NCBI GenBank assembly: GCA_050872785.1
Contig: JBNMHO010000019.1
Coordinates: 1-14,670 of the forward strand
Reading direction: 5' to 3'
Origin: UBA7862 sp050872785
GTDB lineage: Bacteria > Bacillota > Clostridia > Christensenellales > UBA1242
DNA length: 14,670 nt
Shown here: one piece after another, positions 1 to 6,930 of the stretch
Layout: every line of letters begins with the position of its first letter
Numbering within the stretch: the first letter of the stretch is position 1
Program-made: the position numbers and the translations under genes
Notes under the pieces: model-generated
What the model saw: only the letters and a program-made list of their open reading frames with translations
Told to the model about the DNA's origin: nothing
The model's database searches: none

Positions 1-2
1 TA

Positions 3-104
3 GATAGTGACACTGTGACTATAAGAGTCAATAATAATGATGACGGTTCTGCAGGTAACTCAACAGTCTATACTACTACCGACGATGGGCGGGTGACTAC
101 CTAG
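3..104 (+). CDS. 3' end of an unknown gene (partial)
   Basis: An open frame enters from the left edge and gives 33 residues before a TAG at 102-104. The visible peptide is polar, rich in Asp, Asn, Thr and Gly, and ends ...TTTDDGRVTT. Nothing in it identifies a family; the composition would suit a surface or secreted protein but that is only inference. In another frame just downstream (122-157) there is a similar peptide, ITTDDGQVVAA followed by a stop. The original C-terminus may therefore have been longer and lost by a one-base change. The true start and most of the gene lie outside the window. Confidence 0.45.
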   Translation, partial: DSDTVTIRVNNNDDGSAGNSTVYTTTDDGRVTT

Positions 105-165
105 CAAAATTTCAAGATAAAATCACCACCGATGACGGACAAGTTGTTGCGGCGTGAAAATATAA

Positions 166-228
166 CAAAAAACAACCAAAGTATGAATAAAAGTATGAAT
201 TTTTTATCACACGATGGCTGTTTTTTTG
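166..228 (+). terminator. possible terminator of the left-edge gene
   Basis: CAAAAAACAACCA (166-178) can pair with TGGCTG plus a run of seven T (215-228), with one mismatch and a large loop of 36 bases. The U-rich 3' arm suits a rho-independent terminator, but the loop is long. The loop contains a perfect 11-base direct repeat, AAAGTATGAAT, at 178-188 and 190-200. Confidence 0.3.
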
Positions 229-246
229 TAAACTCTGCATAAATGC

Positions 247-323
247 TGGTGTTCCAAAAGGGATTTGAACCCCCGACCTTCCCCTTAGGAGGGGGACGCT
301 CTATCCAACTGAGCTATTGGAAC
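247..323 (-). tRNA. tRNA-Arg (anticodon CCU)
   Basis: Read on the minus strand this is a complete cloverleaf. The acceptor GTTCCAA (317-323) pairs with TTGGAAC (251-257). The D arm is GCTC...GAGC. The anticodon stem TCCCC/GGGGA holds loop CTCCTAA, giving anticodon CCT. The T arm is GGGGG TTCAAAT CCCTT with two G-T pairs. The discriminator base is A (250) and the CCA end is encoded (247-249). It reads AGG arginine codons. Confidence 0.95.
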
Positions 324-343
324 ATAAAGGCTTTCACATGGCT

Positions 344-372
344 ATTTTAGCAGATGTTTTGGCAAAAGGCAA
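344..372 (-). promoter_or_regulatory. promoter of tRNA-Arg
   Basis: On the minus strand, -35 TTGCCT (367-372) is separated by 17 bases from -10 TAAAAT (344-349). Transcription would start about 14 bases ahead of the mature tRNA 5' end at 323. It is back to back with the ispH promoter. Confidence 0.65.
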
Positions 373-392
373 GGGTTTTGGGAGAGGTTTGT

Positions 393-422
393 TTGACAAT
401 TTGAGGGGCTTTGTGGTAGCAT
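393..422 (+). promoter_or_regulatory. promoter of ispH
   Basis: A perfect -35 TTGACA (393-398) and -10 TAGCAT (417-422) are separated by 18 bases. The predicted transcript start near 429 lies downstream of the ATG at 423. This is one reason to place the ispH start at 441. Confidence 0.6.
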
Positions 423-440
423 ATGAGGAACGAGGCGGAT

Positions 441-1313
441 ATGAAAGTTGAAATTGCAAATGAATGTTGTTTGTGCTTTGGGGCGAGGAGGGCTGTGACT
501 TTGGCGGAAGAAAGTCTTGCAAAAGGAAAGCGGGTTGTTCTTTTTAAGCAGATTTTGCACAACAAGACAACAACTGGAAGACTTCTTTCGGCTGGGGCGG
601 TGCAGAAAGATAATTTGGCACAGCTGGAGCCAAGCGAAACGGTGATTATTCGGGCGCATGGCGAGAAAAAGTCGACGTTTGACTATTTTAAGAAAAATGG
701 CATTGAATATGTTGACGGCACTTGCCCAAACGTAAAGGCGATAAACTTGCTTGCTCAAAGGAAAAATGGCGAGGGATACAAGATTATTATATTGGGAAAA
801 TATGGCAAAGGTGGCTCAGTTATGCACCCAGAGGTGGCGGGAACTGCTGGCTGGTGTGACAGCCCTATTTTTGTTGAAGATGAAGATGATATAAAAGGCA
901 TTTCGCTTGATTATCCAAAATATTTCTTAACGGTGCAGACCACTTTTTCTTGCAAAAAGGCAGACGAGATAATTGCAAAAATTAAAGATTATCTTGAAAG
1001 AAATGGCAAGGAATTTGATTATCGCAACACCACCTGCAATGCTCAAAGGCGGATAAACGAGAGTTCGGAGGAACTTGCAAAAGAGGTTGACGCTATGATT
1101 GTTGTTGGTGGCAAAAATTCTAGCAACACAAAAGAACTTTTTAACAATTTAAGCACAAAGACAACCTGTTTTTTGGTGGAAAATTTGGAAGAGGTGAAAG
1201 GTCTTGTGATGGCGGGCAAACTTTCGGGGGTGAAGAAAGTTGGGCTGACTGGCGGGGCGTCAACTGTCATTAGCGAACTGGAAGAAATTAAAGATTATTT
1301 GGAGAATATGTGA
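441..1313 (+). CDS. ispH: 4-hydroxy-3-methylbut-2-enyl diphosphate reductase (IspH/LytB)
   Basis: IspH catalyses the last step of the methylerythritol phosphate pathway, reducing HMBPP to IPP and DMAPP with a 4Fe-4S cluster. The protein has 290 residues, close to the family norm, with no fused S1 domain as seen in some clostridial homologues. Cluster cysteines are visible at C12 (LCFGARRAV), C95 (DGTCPNV) and C199 (NTTCNAQ). Substrate-binding residues include H40, H73, HPEV at 129-132, T167 and the GGKNSSNT loop at 223-230. An open frame extends back to an ATG at 423. The start at 441 is preferred because it gives the usual MKV-type N-terminus, follows a GAGGCGG ribosome site, and 423 lies upstream of the predicted transcript start. 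The segment before HPEV (GKYGKGGSVM) looks a little longer than usual. Confidence 0.93.
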   Translation: MKVEIANECCLCFGARRAVTLAEESLAKGKRVVLFKQILHNKTTTGRLLSAGAVQKDNLAQLEPSETVIIRAHGEKKSTFDYFKKNGIEYVDGTCPNVKAINLLAQRKNGEGYKIIILGKYGKGGSVMHPEVAGTAGWCDSPIFVEDEDDIKGISLDYPKYFLTVQTTFSCKKADEIIAKIKDYLERNGKEFDYRNTTCNAQRRINESSEELAKEVDAMIVVGGKNSSNTKELFNNLSTKTTCFLVENLEEVKGLVMAGKLSGVKKVGLTGGASTVISELEEIKDYLENM

Positions 1314-1316
1314 AAG

Positions 1317-1344
1317 ACTTGGGGCAAATGCTTCAAGTTTTTTT
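1317..1344 (+). terminator. rho-independent terminator of ispH
   Basis: A 9-pair stem, ACTTGGGGC (1317-1325) with GCTTCAAGT (1330-1338), includes two G-U pairs and an AAAT loop. It is followed directly by a T run to 1344. It starts three bases after the ispH stop codon. Confidence 0.75.
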
Positions 1345-1373
1345 AAAATTAACAATTTTTAGGGCACTAGATG

Positions 1374-1402
1374 TTGCAAAATGAAAAAATGAGTGATACA
1401 AT
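1374..1402 (+). promoter_or_regulatory. promoter of the RluA-family gene
   Basis: TTGCAA (1374-1379), a 17-base spacer and TACAAT (1397-1402) form a good vegetative promoter. The start codon GTG begins at 1409, only six bases after the -10, where the transcript itself should begin. Confidence 0.65.
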
Positions 1403-1408
1403 TTTATT

Positions 1409-2263
1409 GTGAAAAAGTTGGAATTCGTGGCAAAAGAAAATTGTGAGTTGAAAAAGTTTCTGCAAGGCATGGGACTTGACTTTTTGTGCGTGCAAAAGTT
1501 ATTTAGGAAAAAGGATATAAAAGTTAACGGTAAGCGTGTTTCTAAAAACATCCAAATCGGGACGGGGGATAAGGTGGAATGTTTTGTGGAAGAAACAAAG
1601 AAAAATATTCACATTGAAAGACTTTTTGAAGATGATAATATAATTGTTATTGATAAGCCAAGCGGCATGGAAACGTGCGGGGAAAATTCTGTTGAAAGTG
1701 CGATTTCTGCTTTTGCTGTGAATAGGCTTGACAGAAACACGTCTGGGGTTATGATTTTTGCAAAAAATTTGACGGCTAAAAGCGGACTTGAAAAGGTGTT
1801 TAAGAACTCACTTGTTGAAAAATATTATCTTTGCGAAGTTGTGGGAGAAAGTCACTTTAAAGGAGAGATACATAAGGCATATTTGTTTAAAGATGCGAAG
1901 AAGTCTGTGGTGATTGTAAGTGACAATTTGAAGCCAAATTATGTGGAGATTTTGACGCAGTTTGAAACAGTAAAAGTGGGCGAGAAAAGCAGTCTTGTTT
2001 TGTGTAAACTTTTAACGGGTAGAACTCATCAGATTAGGGCACATTTGGCTCATCTTGGATATCCAGTCGTGGGGGATAACAAATATGGGAACAAGGCAAC
2101 AAATAGAACTTTTGGAGCAGACACACAACGGCTTGAATGTGTAAAACTTAGTTTTAAAGATTTGGAAAATGAACAATGCTTGACTGAAGAAGAAAAAGAG
2201 AATCTTTTGAATATAAGTGGCAGAAGTTTTGGGAAGTCGTCAAAACTTTGGGAGATATTATAA
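1409..2263 (+). CDS. RluA-family pseudouridine synthase
   Basis: This enzyme converts specific uridines in rRNA or tRNA to pseudouridine. An N-terminal S4-like RNA-binding domain (about 12-60, with KKDIKVNGKRVSK) is followed by the catalytic domain. The catalytic motif NRLDRNTSG at 105-113 carries the essential Asp108, where the family usually has HRLDR(D/N)TSG. The second motif, LTGRTHQIRAH at 202-212, and GYPVVGDNKYG complete the fold. At 284 residues the length is typical of RluC/RluD-like enzymes. The target site cannot be told from sequence. The GTG start has no Shine-Dalgarno sequence and sits six bases from the -10 box, so the message is probably leaderless. The gene stands between its own promoter and a small unknown gene. 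Confidence 0.88.
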   Translation: MKKLEFVAKENCELKKFLQGMGLDFLCVQKLFRKKDIKVNGKRVSKNIQIGTGDKVECFVEETKKNIHIERLFEDDNIIVIDKPSGMETCGENSVESAISAFAVNRLDRNTSGVMIFAKNLTAKSGLEKVFKNSLVEKYYLCEVVGESHFKGEIHKAYLFKDAKKSVVIVSDNLKPNYVEILTQFETVKVGEKSSLVLCKLLTGRTHQIRAHLAHLGYPVVGDNKYGNKATNRTFGADTQRLECVKLSFKDLENEQCLTEEEKENLLNISGRSFGKSSKLWEIL

Positions 2264-2331
2264 CCTTTTAGAAAAATATAGGTTGAGGGAAGTTGGCGAC
2301 AATCGAAATTGTTAAGCCACAAGGAGAACAA

Positions 2332-2490
2332 ATGGATAAACTGGAATTATTGAAACTTGCCGAACAGCAAGATGTGGAAGCATATGACAATGAAGACTTT
2401 GAACTGCCACCCAAAAAATTTTCGGAGCAGTATAGAGATTTTTATGACGATGTAAAGCAGCCAAACAACTATATTAAGGAAGATTGGTAG
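2332..2490 (+). CDS. small acidic protein of unknown function
   Basis: A 52-residue protein starts at ATG 2332 after a clear AAGGAG site at 2321-2326. An in-frame TTG at 2293 has no ribosome site and is rejected. The protein is rich in Asp, Glu and Lys, has no membrane segment or cysteine, and ends NNYIKEDW. It looks soluble and partly disordered. No family is recognised. It lies 68 bases after the pseudouridine synthase and could be cotranscribed with it; the next operon has its own promoter. The good ribosome site is the main support for it being a real gene. Confidence 0.6.
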   Translation: MDKLELLKLAEQQDVEAYDNEDFELPPKKFSEQYRDFYDDVKQPNNYIKEDW

Positions 2491-2514
2491 GCAAAAGTTG
2501 GGAACAAAAACTTG

Positions 2515-2543
2515 TTGTCTTTGACAAAAAATTTTGATACAAT
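2515..2543 (+). promoter_or_regulatory. promoter of the replication-initiation operon
   Basis: TTGTCT (2515-2520), 17 bases and TACAAT (2538-2543) fit a vegetative promoter, with a start near 2550. A perfect TTGACA at 2521-2526 is also present but lies only 11 bases from this -10, so it is probably not the -35 in use. Confidence 0.5.
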
Positions 2544-2563
2544 GACTAGGACGGGAGGGAAAA

Positions 2564-4021
2564 ATGCCTTTTTGCAAATATTCAAGTTCGCTTTTTGGAG
2601 CAAGTAATATTTTTATTGACGCAAAGTTTTTGAATGACTATTTGCCTTATGCACCCGAAAACTGCGTAAAAGTTTATCTTTTTGGGCTTATGAAATGTCA
2701 AAACAGCGCAAGTTATGACAACTCTATAGAAAACTTTGAGAACGTTTTAGGGCTAAGCAGACAAGATATTATTGACTCATTTTTATATTGGCAAGACCAA
2801 GGGCTTGTGCAAGTTTTGGAACTTGACCCAATGGAAATTAGATATTTGCCAGTGAAGGATAACTTGAAATCTCTTAAAAAAGTGGATAGCAAGAAATACG
2901 CAACTTTTGTGACGGAAATTCAAGAACTTATCTCCTCAAGACAAATCAACCCCACAGAATTTTCAAAATATATTGACTTTGTTGAAAATTTTGATATGCA
3001 ACCTGCTGACTTTGTGATGATTGTGAAATATTGTGTTGCGAGGAAAGGCACGGACATAAATTCAAATTATATTCTCACTGTGGCAAGAGTGTGGGCGGAA
3101 GAAGGTGTTAAGACTGCCGACAAGATTGAACAAAAAATTGAAAACATGATGCTCACATCTTCCGAAGTAAGTCAAGTGGCAAAGGCTCTTAAATTTAGGG
3201 GCAATCTATCCATTGAACATCAACAGATGTATGATAAGTGGACAAAATCTTTTGGCTTCAGTTTGCAAAACATTTTGCTGCTTGCAAAGAAAATTTCTAC
3301 ACAAACAAAAAATTTCAGTTTTGAAATGCTTGACAAAAAGTTGACAAAATTCTTTGAACTTAAACTCTTGAGTTTTGCGGAAATGCAACAGTATGAAGAC
3401 AACAAAGTGGCTCTGTCCTCGTTGGCTAGAGAAATTAACAAGGCACTTGGCGTGTATTACGAATCTGTTGAGAACGAAGTGGATACATATATCGTCCCTT
3501 GGACAAACAGAGGCTTTGAACAAAACTCTCTTGTTCAAATTGCAAACTTCTGCTTCAAAAGCAGCATAAGAACTCTTGAAGGAATGGACAACATTATTCA
3601 AAAATTTGCTAAACTTGGACTTATGAGCGTTTCGAGCATAGATAATTATCTTGGCGAAGTTAGCGAAACTGACGAAAAGATTAAAAATCTTCTTCAAAAA
3701 ATGGGAATTGACAGGCGAGTTAACAGTTTTGATAGGTCGTTTTATAGGACTTGGACTTACTCATTCAAATTTCCAATGGAAGTTGTGGAATATTGCGCAG
3801 AACTTGCAAAAGGCAAAAGCAATGCAATGCAATATGCAAATGCAATTTTAACTTCATGGCATGAGCAAAATTTAACAACTTTGGAACAAGTGAAAAAGGC
3901 GTCAAATGCTACTGTCAAAAAAGAGGAACAGAGTTTTGTTGGAAAGAGTTTTGGTCAAAAATCTTGGACAGACGAGCAAGTTAATGCTTTGTTTGACAAC
4001 CTAGACGAGATAAATTTGTGA
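2564..4021 (+). CDS. DnaB/DnaD-like replication initiation (helicase loading) protein
   Basis: This is a Firmicutes-type DnaB/DnaD-family protein of 485 residues. These proteins act with DnaI to load the replicative helicase at origins and at restart sites. The N-terminal ~100 residues read as a winged-helix region (LGLSRQDIIDSFLYWQDQG near 62-80). The DnaD signature is clear twice: YILTVARVWAEEGVKT at 169-184 and YANAILTSWHEQNLTT at 424-439. Two further segments beginning YDKWTKSFGFS (223-233) and PWTNRGFEQN (312-321) look like degenerate copies of the same unit, for about four tandem repeats in all. The start follows a GGGAGGG site. The helicase loader begins seven bases after the stop, as in the B. 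subtilis dnaB-dnaI pair. Family assignment is firm; calling it an orthologue of B. subtilis DnaB is an inference. Confidence 0.82.
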   Translation: MPFCKYSSSLFGASNIFIDAKFLNDYLPYAPENCVKVYLFGLMKCQNSASYDNSIENFENVLGLSRQDIIDSFLYWQDQGLVQVLELDPMEIRYLPVKDNLKSLKKVDSKKYATFVTEIQELISSRQINPTEFSKYIDFVENFDMQPADFVMIVKYCVARKGTDINSNYILTVARVWAEEGVKTADKIEQKIENMMLTSSEVSQVAKALKFRGNLSIEHQQMYDKWTKSFGFSLQNILLLAKKISTQTKNFSFEMLDKKLTKFFELKLLSFAEMQQYEDNKVALSSLAREINKALGVYYESVENEVDTYIVPWTNRGFEQNSLVQIANFCFKSSIRTLEGMDNIIQKFAKLGLMSVSSIDNYLGEVSETDEKIKNLLQKMGIDRRVNSFDRSFYRTWTYSFKFPMEVVEYCAELAKGKSNAMQYANAILTSWHEQNLTTLEQVKKASNATVKKEEQSFVGKSFGQKSWTDEQVNALFDNLDEINL

Positions 4022-4028
4022 GGGAAAA

Positions 4029-4961
4029 ATGAACGAGAAGAAGAAAGTTTTGGAAGAATTAAGACGGCATAAAATGCAAGCAGAAAAAGTTGCAAGGGAT
4101 AACTTTTTGATTGCTATGGAAAATGCCGAATACAAAAAACTTTATCTTGAATACAAGGCTCTTTCTTTTGAAATTGCAAAGTGTGAGTTTGAAAAGAAAT
4201 CTTGCAGCGAGCAGAAAAAAGGACTTAAAGAACTCAAAACAAACCTCGCTCTAACTCTTGGCAAACTTGGCATGACGCAAGACGACCTAAAACCACAATA
4301 TAACTGCAAACATTGTCAGGATACAGGTTACATTGGGAACGAAGAATGTCAATGTTTTAAGAAAAAATTAAATGATAGCATTTTGAAAGATATAGGGGTT
4401 ACTGTTAACCCACAACACACATTTGAAAATGTAGATTATTCGCTTTTTGACAACCCAGACAACGGGAAGAAAATGTTTGAAAAAATTGCCCATTGGTGTG
4501 AAAATTTTGGTAGTTCAAAATATAAAAACTTGCTTTTAACTGGCACAACTGGGGTGGGAAAAACTTATCTTGTTGAAAGCATTTGCAACAAACTTTTATC
4601 TCAAAGTGTGACTGTTATGTTCTTAACTGCCTTTGCTCTTAACAATTTGTTTTTGAAATTTCACACAACATTTGACAGTTCAAAATCTTCCATATTGGAA
4701 CAAGTTTTGTCTTGCGATGTTTTGATTATTGACGACCTTGGAAGCGAGCCAAAATATAAAAACGTGACCGAAGAATATATGTATCTTGTAACAAACGAGC
4801 GACTTTCAAAAAATCAAAGCACAATTATAACAACAAATCTTGGGCTTGAGGGCGTTTTGAGCAGATATGGCGAAAGAACATTCAGTCGTCTGTGCAACAA
4901 GCAAAACTCTATAATTCTTAAAATAGAAAACAGCGATATAAGACTAAAACGCAAAAAATAA
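4029..4961 (+). CDS. dnaI: DnaI/DnaC-like helicase loader ATPase
   Basis: An AAA+ ATPase that delivers the replicative helicase to DNA. In this 310-residue protein, residues 1-80 are charged and probably coiled-coil. A zinc-binding cluster follows, with C93, C96, C107 and C109 (CKHCQDTG...ECQCF). The AAA+ core has Walker A GTTGVGKT at 172-179, Walker B VLIIDDLGSE at 231-240, a sensor-1 TTNL segment and a likely arginine finger in ERTFSRL. This layout of an N-terminal domain with a Cys cluster and a DnaC-like ATPase matches DnaI. It follows the DnaB-like gene by seven bases with a GAGGG site, so the two are translated from one message. The gene symbol rests on domain layout plus operon context. 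Confidence 0.88.
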   Translation: MNEKKKVLEELRRHKMQAEKVARDNFLIAMENAEYKKLYLEYKALSFEIAKCEFEKKSCSEQKKGLKELKTNLALTLGKLGMTQDDLKPQYNCKHCQDTGYIGNEECQCFKKKLNDSILKDIGVTVNPQHTFENVDYSLFDNPDNGKKMFEKIAHWCENFGSSKYKNLLLTGTTGVGKTYLVESICNKLLSQSVTVMFLTAFALNNLFLKFHTTFDSSKSSILEQVLSCDVLIIDDLGSEPKYKNVTEEYMYLVTNERLSKNQSTIITTNLGLEGVLSRYGERTFSRLCNKQNSIILKIENSDIRLKRKK

Positions 4962-4973
4962 TTGGAGTGGAAA

Positions 4974-5375
4974 GTGGAAAAGGAAGTTTATGTGAGCGGA
5001 GTTAGGCAAGAAAACATGGGAAAACTTGCCAAAATCATAATAGATATTTTTGACAAAAAGGGCGACGCAGCCTCTTTTTCTACTTCTCTTATGACCAAAT
5101 ATAATGCAGAAAAATACATGTCAACATTGCTTAAAGTTTCTGGAAAAGATAGTTGGTTTAAAGTCTTCTTTGGACTTAGTCCTCTTGAATTCTCTGTGAC
5201 AATGGACGAAGAACAAAACGAGATAGCCGCACTTTCAAACGATAAGGCAACACTTTTCAAAAACGAAATTGTCTTAAATAAAAATTTTGACATTTCAAAG
5301 AAAAATACAAACAAAACTGCAACGAGAGCGGAAAAGGCTTTTGAGGCAGATTATGATTTTGAATTTCTGAAATAG
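4974..5375 (+). CDS. unknown protein, third gene of the helicase-loading operon
   Basis: A 133-residue protein follows dnaI by 12 bases. GTG at 4974 is the best start because TGGAGTGG lies six to ten bases ahead; a TTG at 4962 is in frame but has no ribosome site. The N-terminal half (EVYVSGVRQENMGKLAKIIIDIFD) looks like a beta-strand and helix pair. The protein is Lys, Asp and Asn rich, with no membrane segment or cysteine. No family is recognised. Its tight position behind the two loader genes suggests a link with replication, but that is guilt by association only. The tail after about residue 100 (KKNTNKTATRAEKAFEADYD) looks disordered. Confidence 0.7.
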   Translation: MEKEVYVSGVRQENMGKLAKIIIDIFDKKGDAASFSTSLMTKYNAEKYMSTLLKVSGKDSWFKVFFGLSPLEFSVTMDEEQNEIAALSNDKATLFKNEIVLNKNFDISKKNTNKTATRAEKAFEADYDFEFLK

Positions 5376-5402
5376 ATTTTAACACTTTTTGTCCCCTCTG
5401 CG

Positions 5403-5423
5403 TATTATGAGGTGATGGAGGGA
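5403..5423 (+). promoter_or_regulatory. -10-like box and ribosome site of the collagen-like gene
   Basis: TATTAT (5403-5408) lies just ahead of GGAGGGA, which ends at 5423, and the GTG start at 5431. No good vegetative -35 is visible at the right distance. A sporulation sigma factor is possible but cannot be shown. Confidence 0.3.
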
Positions 5424-5430
5424 ATGAAAA

Positions 5431-5952
5431 GTGAGTTGTTGCAACTGTATTTGCCCAAGAGCAAGAACAAATGCTGGCCCAACGGGACCAAGAGGACCTG
5501 TGGGACCAACGGGACCAACGGGGCCAACTGGACCAGCCGGAGTTTTGGCTATTGAACCTGTGGCAGATTTTTATAACATTCTAGACAGCGTTGTGGCTCA
5601 AAACGGCACTGTGCCTTTGACTGACAATGTCAACCTTACAACCGACAACGTGTCACACACCGCTGAAAGCAGTGATGTGGCGCTTATTACAACTGGATAT
5701 TATCTTATAAGTTATGACGGCGATGTCACATCAACCGCTGGAGAAAATGTAATTCTTAAAGTCAACGGAAATGGCTCGACAATTCCACAAAGCCTAAGCA
5801 CGGGGACTGTGGAAGCAAATGGAACTGCACACTTGTCGTCAAGTTTCATTTATGACAACACTGTCCAAAACTTAATCTTGACGTTGGTCAACGGGTCAAA
5901 TGGTCAAGTAACTGTTAATAATGTAAATTTTGTTGTAAGAAAACTGGACTAA
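5431..5952 (+). CDS. short collagen-like protein with BclA-like C-terminal domain
   Basis: A 173-residue protein with three parts. Residues 1-10 form a Cys-rich head (MSCCNCICPR, C3, C4, C6, C8). Residues 16-36 are seven Gly-X-Y triplets, all Gly-Pro (GPT, GPR, GPV, GPT, GPT, GPT, GPA). The remaining ~135 residues are rich in beta-prone Thr, Val, Asn and Ser, like the trimeric jelly-roll C-domains of BclA-type exosporium proteins. No signal peptide is visible, which fits proteins assembled on the spore surface from the mother cell. A spore-surface role is therefore likely but inferred. The GTG start follows GGAGGGA; an ATG at 5424 is in another frame. The gene ends at a strong terminator shared with the convergent gene. 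Confidence 0.72.
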   Translation: MSCCNCICPRARTNAGPTGPRGPVGPTGPTGPTGPAGVLAIEPVADFYNILDSVVAQNGTVPLTDNVNLTTDNVSHTAESSDVALITTGYYLISYDGDVTSTAGENVILKVNGNGSTIPQSLSTGTVEANGTAHLSSSFIYDNTVQNLILTLVNGSNGQVTVNNVNFVVRKLD

Positions 5953-5964
5953 AAGACAAAACAA

Positions 5965-5992
5965 AAAACCTCTCCTAGTTGGAGAGGTTTTT
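5965..5992. terminator. bidirectional terminator
   Basis: A perfect 7-pair stem, CCTCTCC (5969-5975) with GGAGAGG (5981-5987), has loop TAGTT. It is flanked by a T run (5988-5992) on the plus side and an A run (5963-5968) that serves the minus strand. It serves both convergent genes and contains the stop codon of the minus-strand gene. Confidence 0.85.
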
Positions 5993-6766
5993 GTATTTCA
6001 AAATAAGTTTTTCAAGTTCGCACGCTTGAAGATAAGTTTCTTTTGCCACTTCTTCTGGCGTTTCATTTTGTCTGTAATGCATCAAAATTTCGTAATCTAA
6101 ATTTATATCATGGTCAACACTTGCAATAACTTTTGCAATCTCGTCCCAATTTACTGTGCCATATTTGTTTAGGGTGTGCTGGTCTTCAAAGCCGTTGTTG
6201 TCGTGCAAGTGTAGGGCGATGAGCTTGTCCTTCAATTTGTCCACAAAATCTATATTTTTTGTGAAGCAGTTTGAATGTCCCACATCCCAACAGAATTTTA
6301 GATATTCATCATCAATATTCTTAAAACACTCAAAAAAGCCTCTGCAGTCGTTCAAATTTTCTATTGCAAGAGGAATATTTGTCTTGTGGCAAACTTTTAA
6401 AACTCTTCTAAGTCTTTTCCAGCCAATTTCACTTGGTTCGCCGCCCAAATGAACAACTACACAACTAAAGCCATATTTTTTTGCAATTTTGACGTCTTTT
6501 TCAAGTCTTTTTTGCAAAATATATCCCGCAGGACCTTTCTTAAAGAATTTTGGCAAGTCTTCGGTTTTATATTGCATATGCAAACTTGACACCCTAAGCC
6601 CAGAGGCACGCAAGAGTTCAATCTGTTTTTTAATTGACCCGTTTTGGTGATTAAATCTTCTGTCCGCACAAGTTATAACATTGTCAAAGCCAGCCCATTT
6701 TATTGTGTTTATTCTTTCTTCAACTTTGGTGTTGTAGCCATAATATAGAGTTATTCCTTTTTTCAT
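5975..6766 (-). CDS. sugar phosphate isomerase/epimerase (AP endonuclease-2-like TIM barrel)
   Basis: A 263-residue single-domain TIM barrel of the xylose isomerase-like family, which includes sugar isomerases, epimerases and endonuclease IV. Likely metal-binding positions are spread along the barrel: SLHMQY, VVVHLGG, the Glu in AIENLN, the Asp and His in CWDVGHSN, LHLHDNNG followed by DQHTLNKYGTVNW, and the Glu in DYEIL. The pattern suits a metal-dependent isomerase; the substrate cannot be told. The start follows AGGAG on the minus strand and a good promoter. The last codons and the TAG stop lie inside the stem-loop of the shared terminator. No operon partner is present. Confidence 0.82.
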   Translation of the reverse strand: MKKGITLYYGYNTKVEERINTIKWAGFDNVITCADRRFNHQNGSIKKQIELLRASGLRVSSLHMQYKTEDLPKFFKKGPAGYILQKRLEKDVKIAKKYGFSCVVVHLGGEPSEIGWKRLRRVLKVCHKTNIPLAIENLNDCRGFFECFKNIDDEYLKFCWDVGHSNCFTKNIDFVDKLKDKLIALHLHDNNGFEDQHTLNKYGTVNWDEIAKVIASVDHDINLDYEILMHYRQNETPEEVAKETYLQACELEKLILKYKNLSN

Positions 6767-6791
6767 TTGTTTCTCCTAAAACTCAATGGAT

Positions 6792-6819
6792 ATTATACTT
6801 TTAATTTTTTATAAGTCAA
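6792..6819 (-). promoter_or_regulatory. promoter of the isomerase-like gene
   Basis: On the minus strand, TTGACT (6814-6819), 16 bases and a perfect TATAAT (6792-6797). The gene starts at 6766 with AGGAG just ahead. Confidence 0.7.
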
Positions 6820-6930
6820 AAGAATTGGCGTAATTTTATGTAAAAAAGATATGTTTTGTGTAGTTATGTAGGCTGAATAACTATGTTTGACATAATTTTA
6901 TAAGTTTAAAAAGTGAATGAGAAAATTTGT

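Noticed and set aside
423..440. Upstream ATG of ispH as the start
   Set aside because: It overlaps the -10 region and lies upstream of the predicted transcript start, while ATG 441 has a ribosome site and the usual N-terminus.
334..758. Overlapping minus-strand open frames opposite ispH and the tRNA promoter
   Set aside because: They lie antisense to a well supported gene, have no ribosome sites and give low-complexity Ser/Pro/Lys-rich products.
2493..2518. Terminator after the 52-residue gene
   Set aside because: AAGTT/AACTT can pair but no U tract follows, and the region overlaps the next promoter.
3206..3697. 163-codon minus-strand open frame inside the DnaB-like gene
   Set aside because: The sense frame carries clear DnaD signatures. 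The antisense product is Phe/Cys-rich, as expected from the complement of an AT-rich gene, and it lacks a start context.
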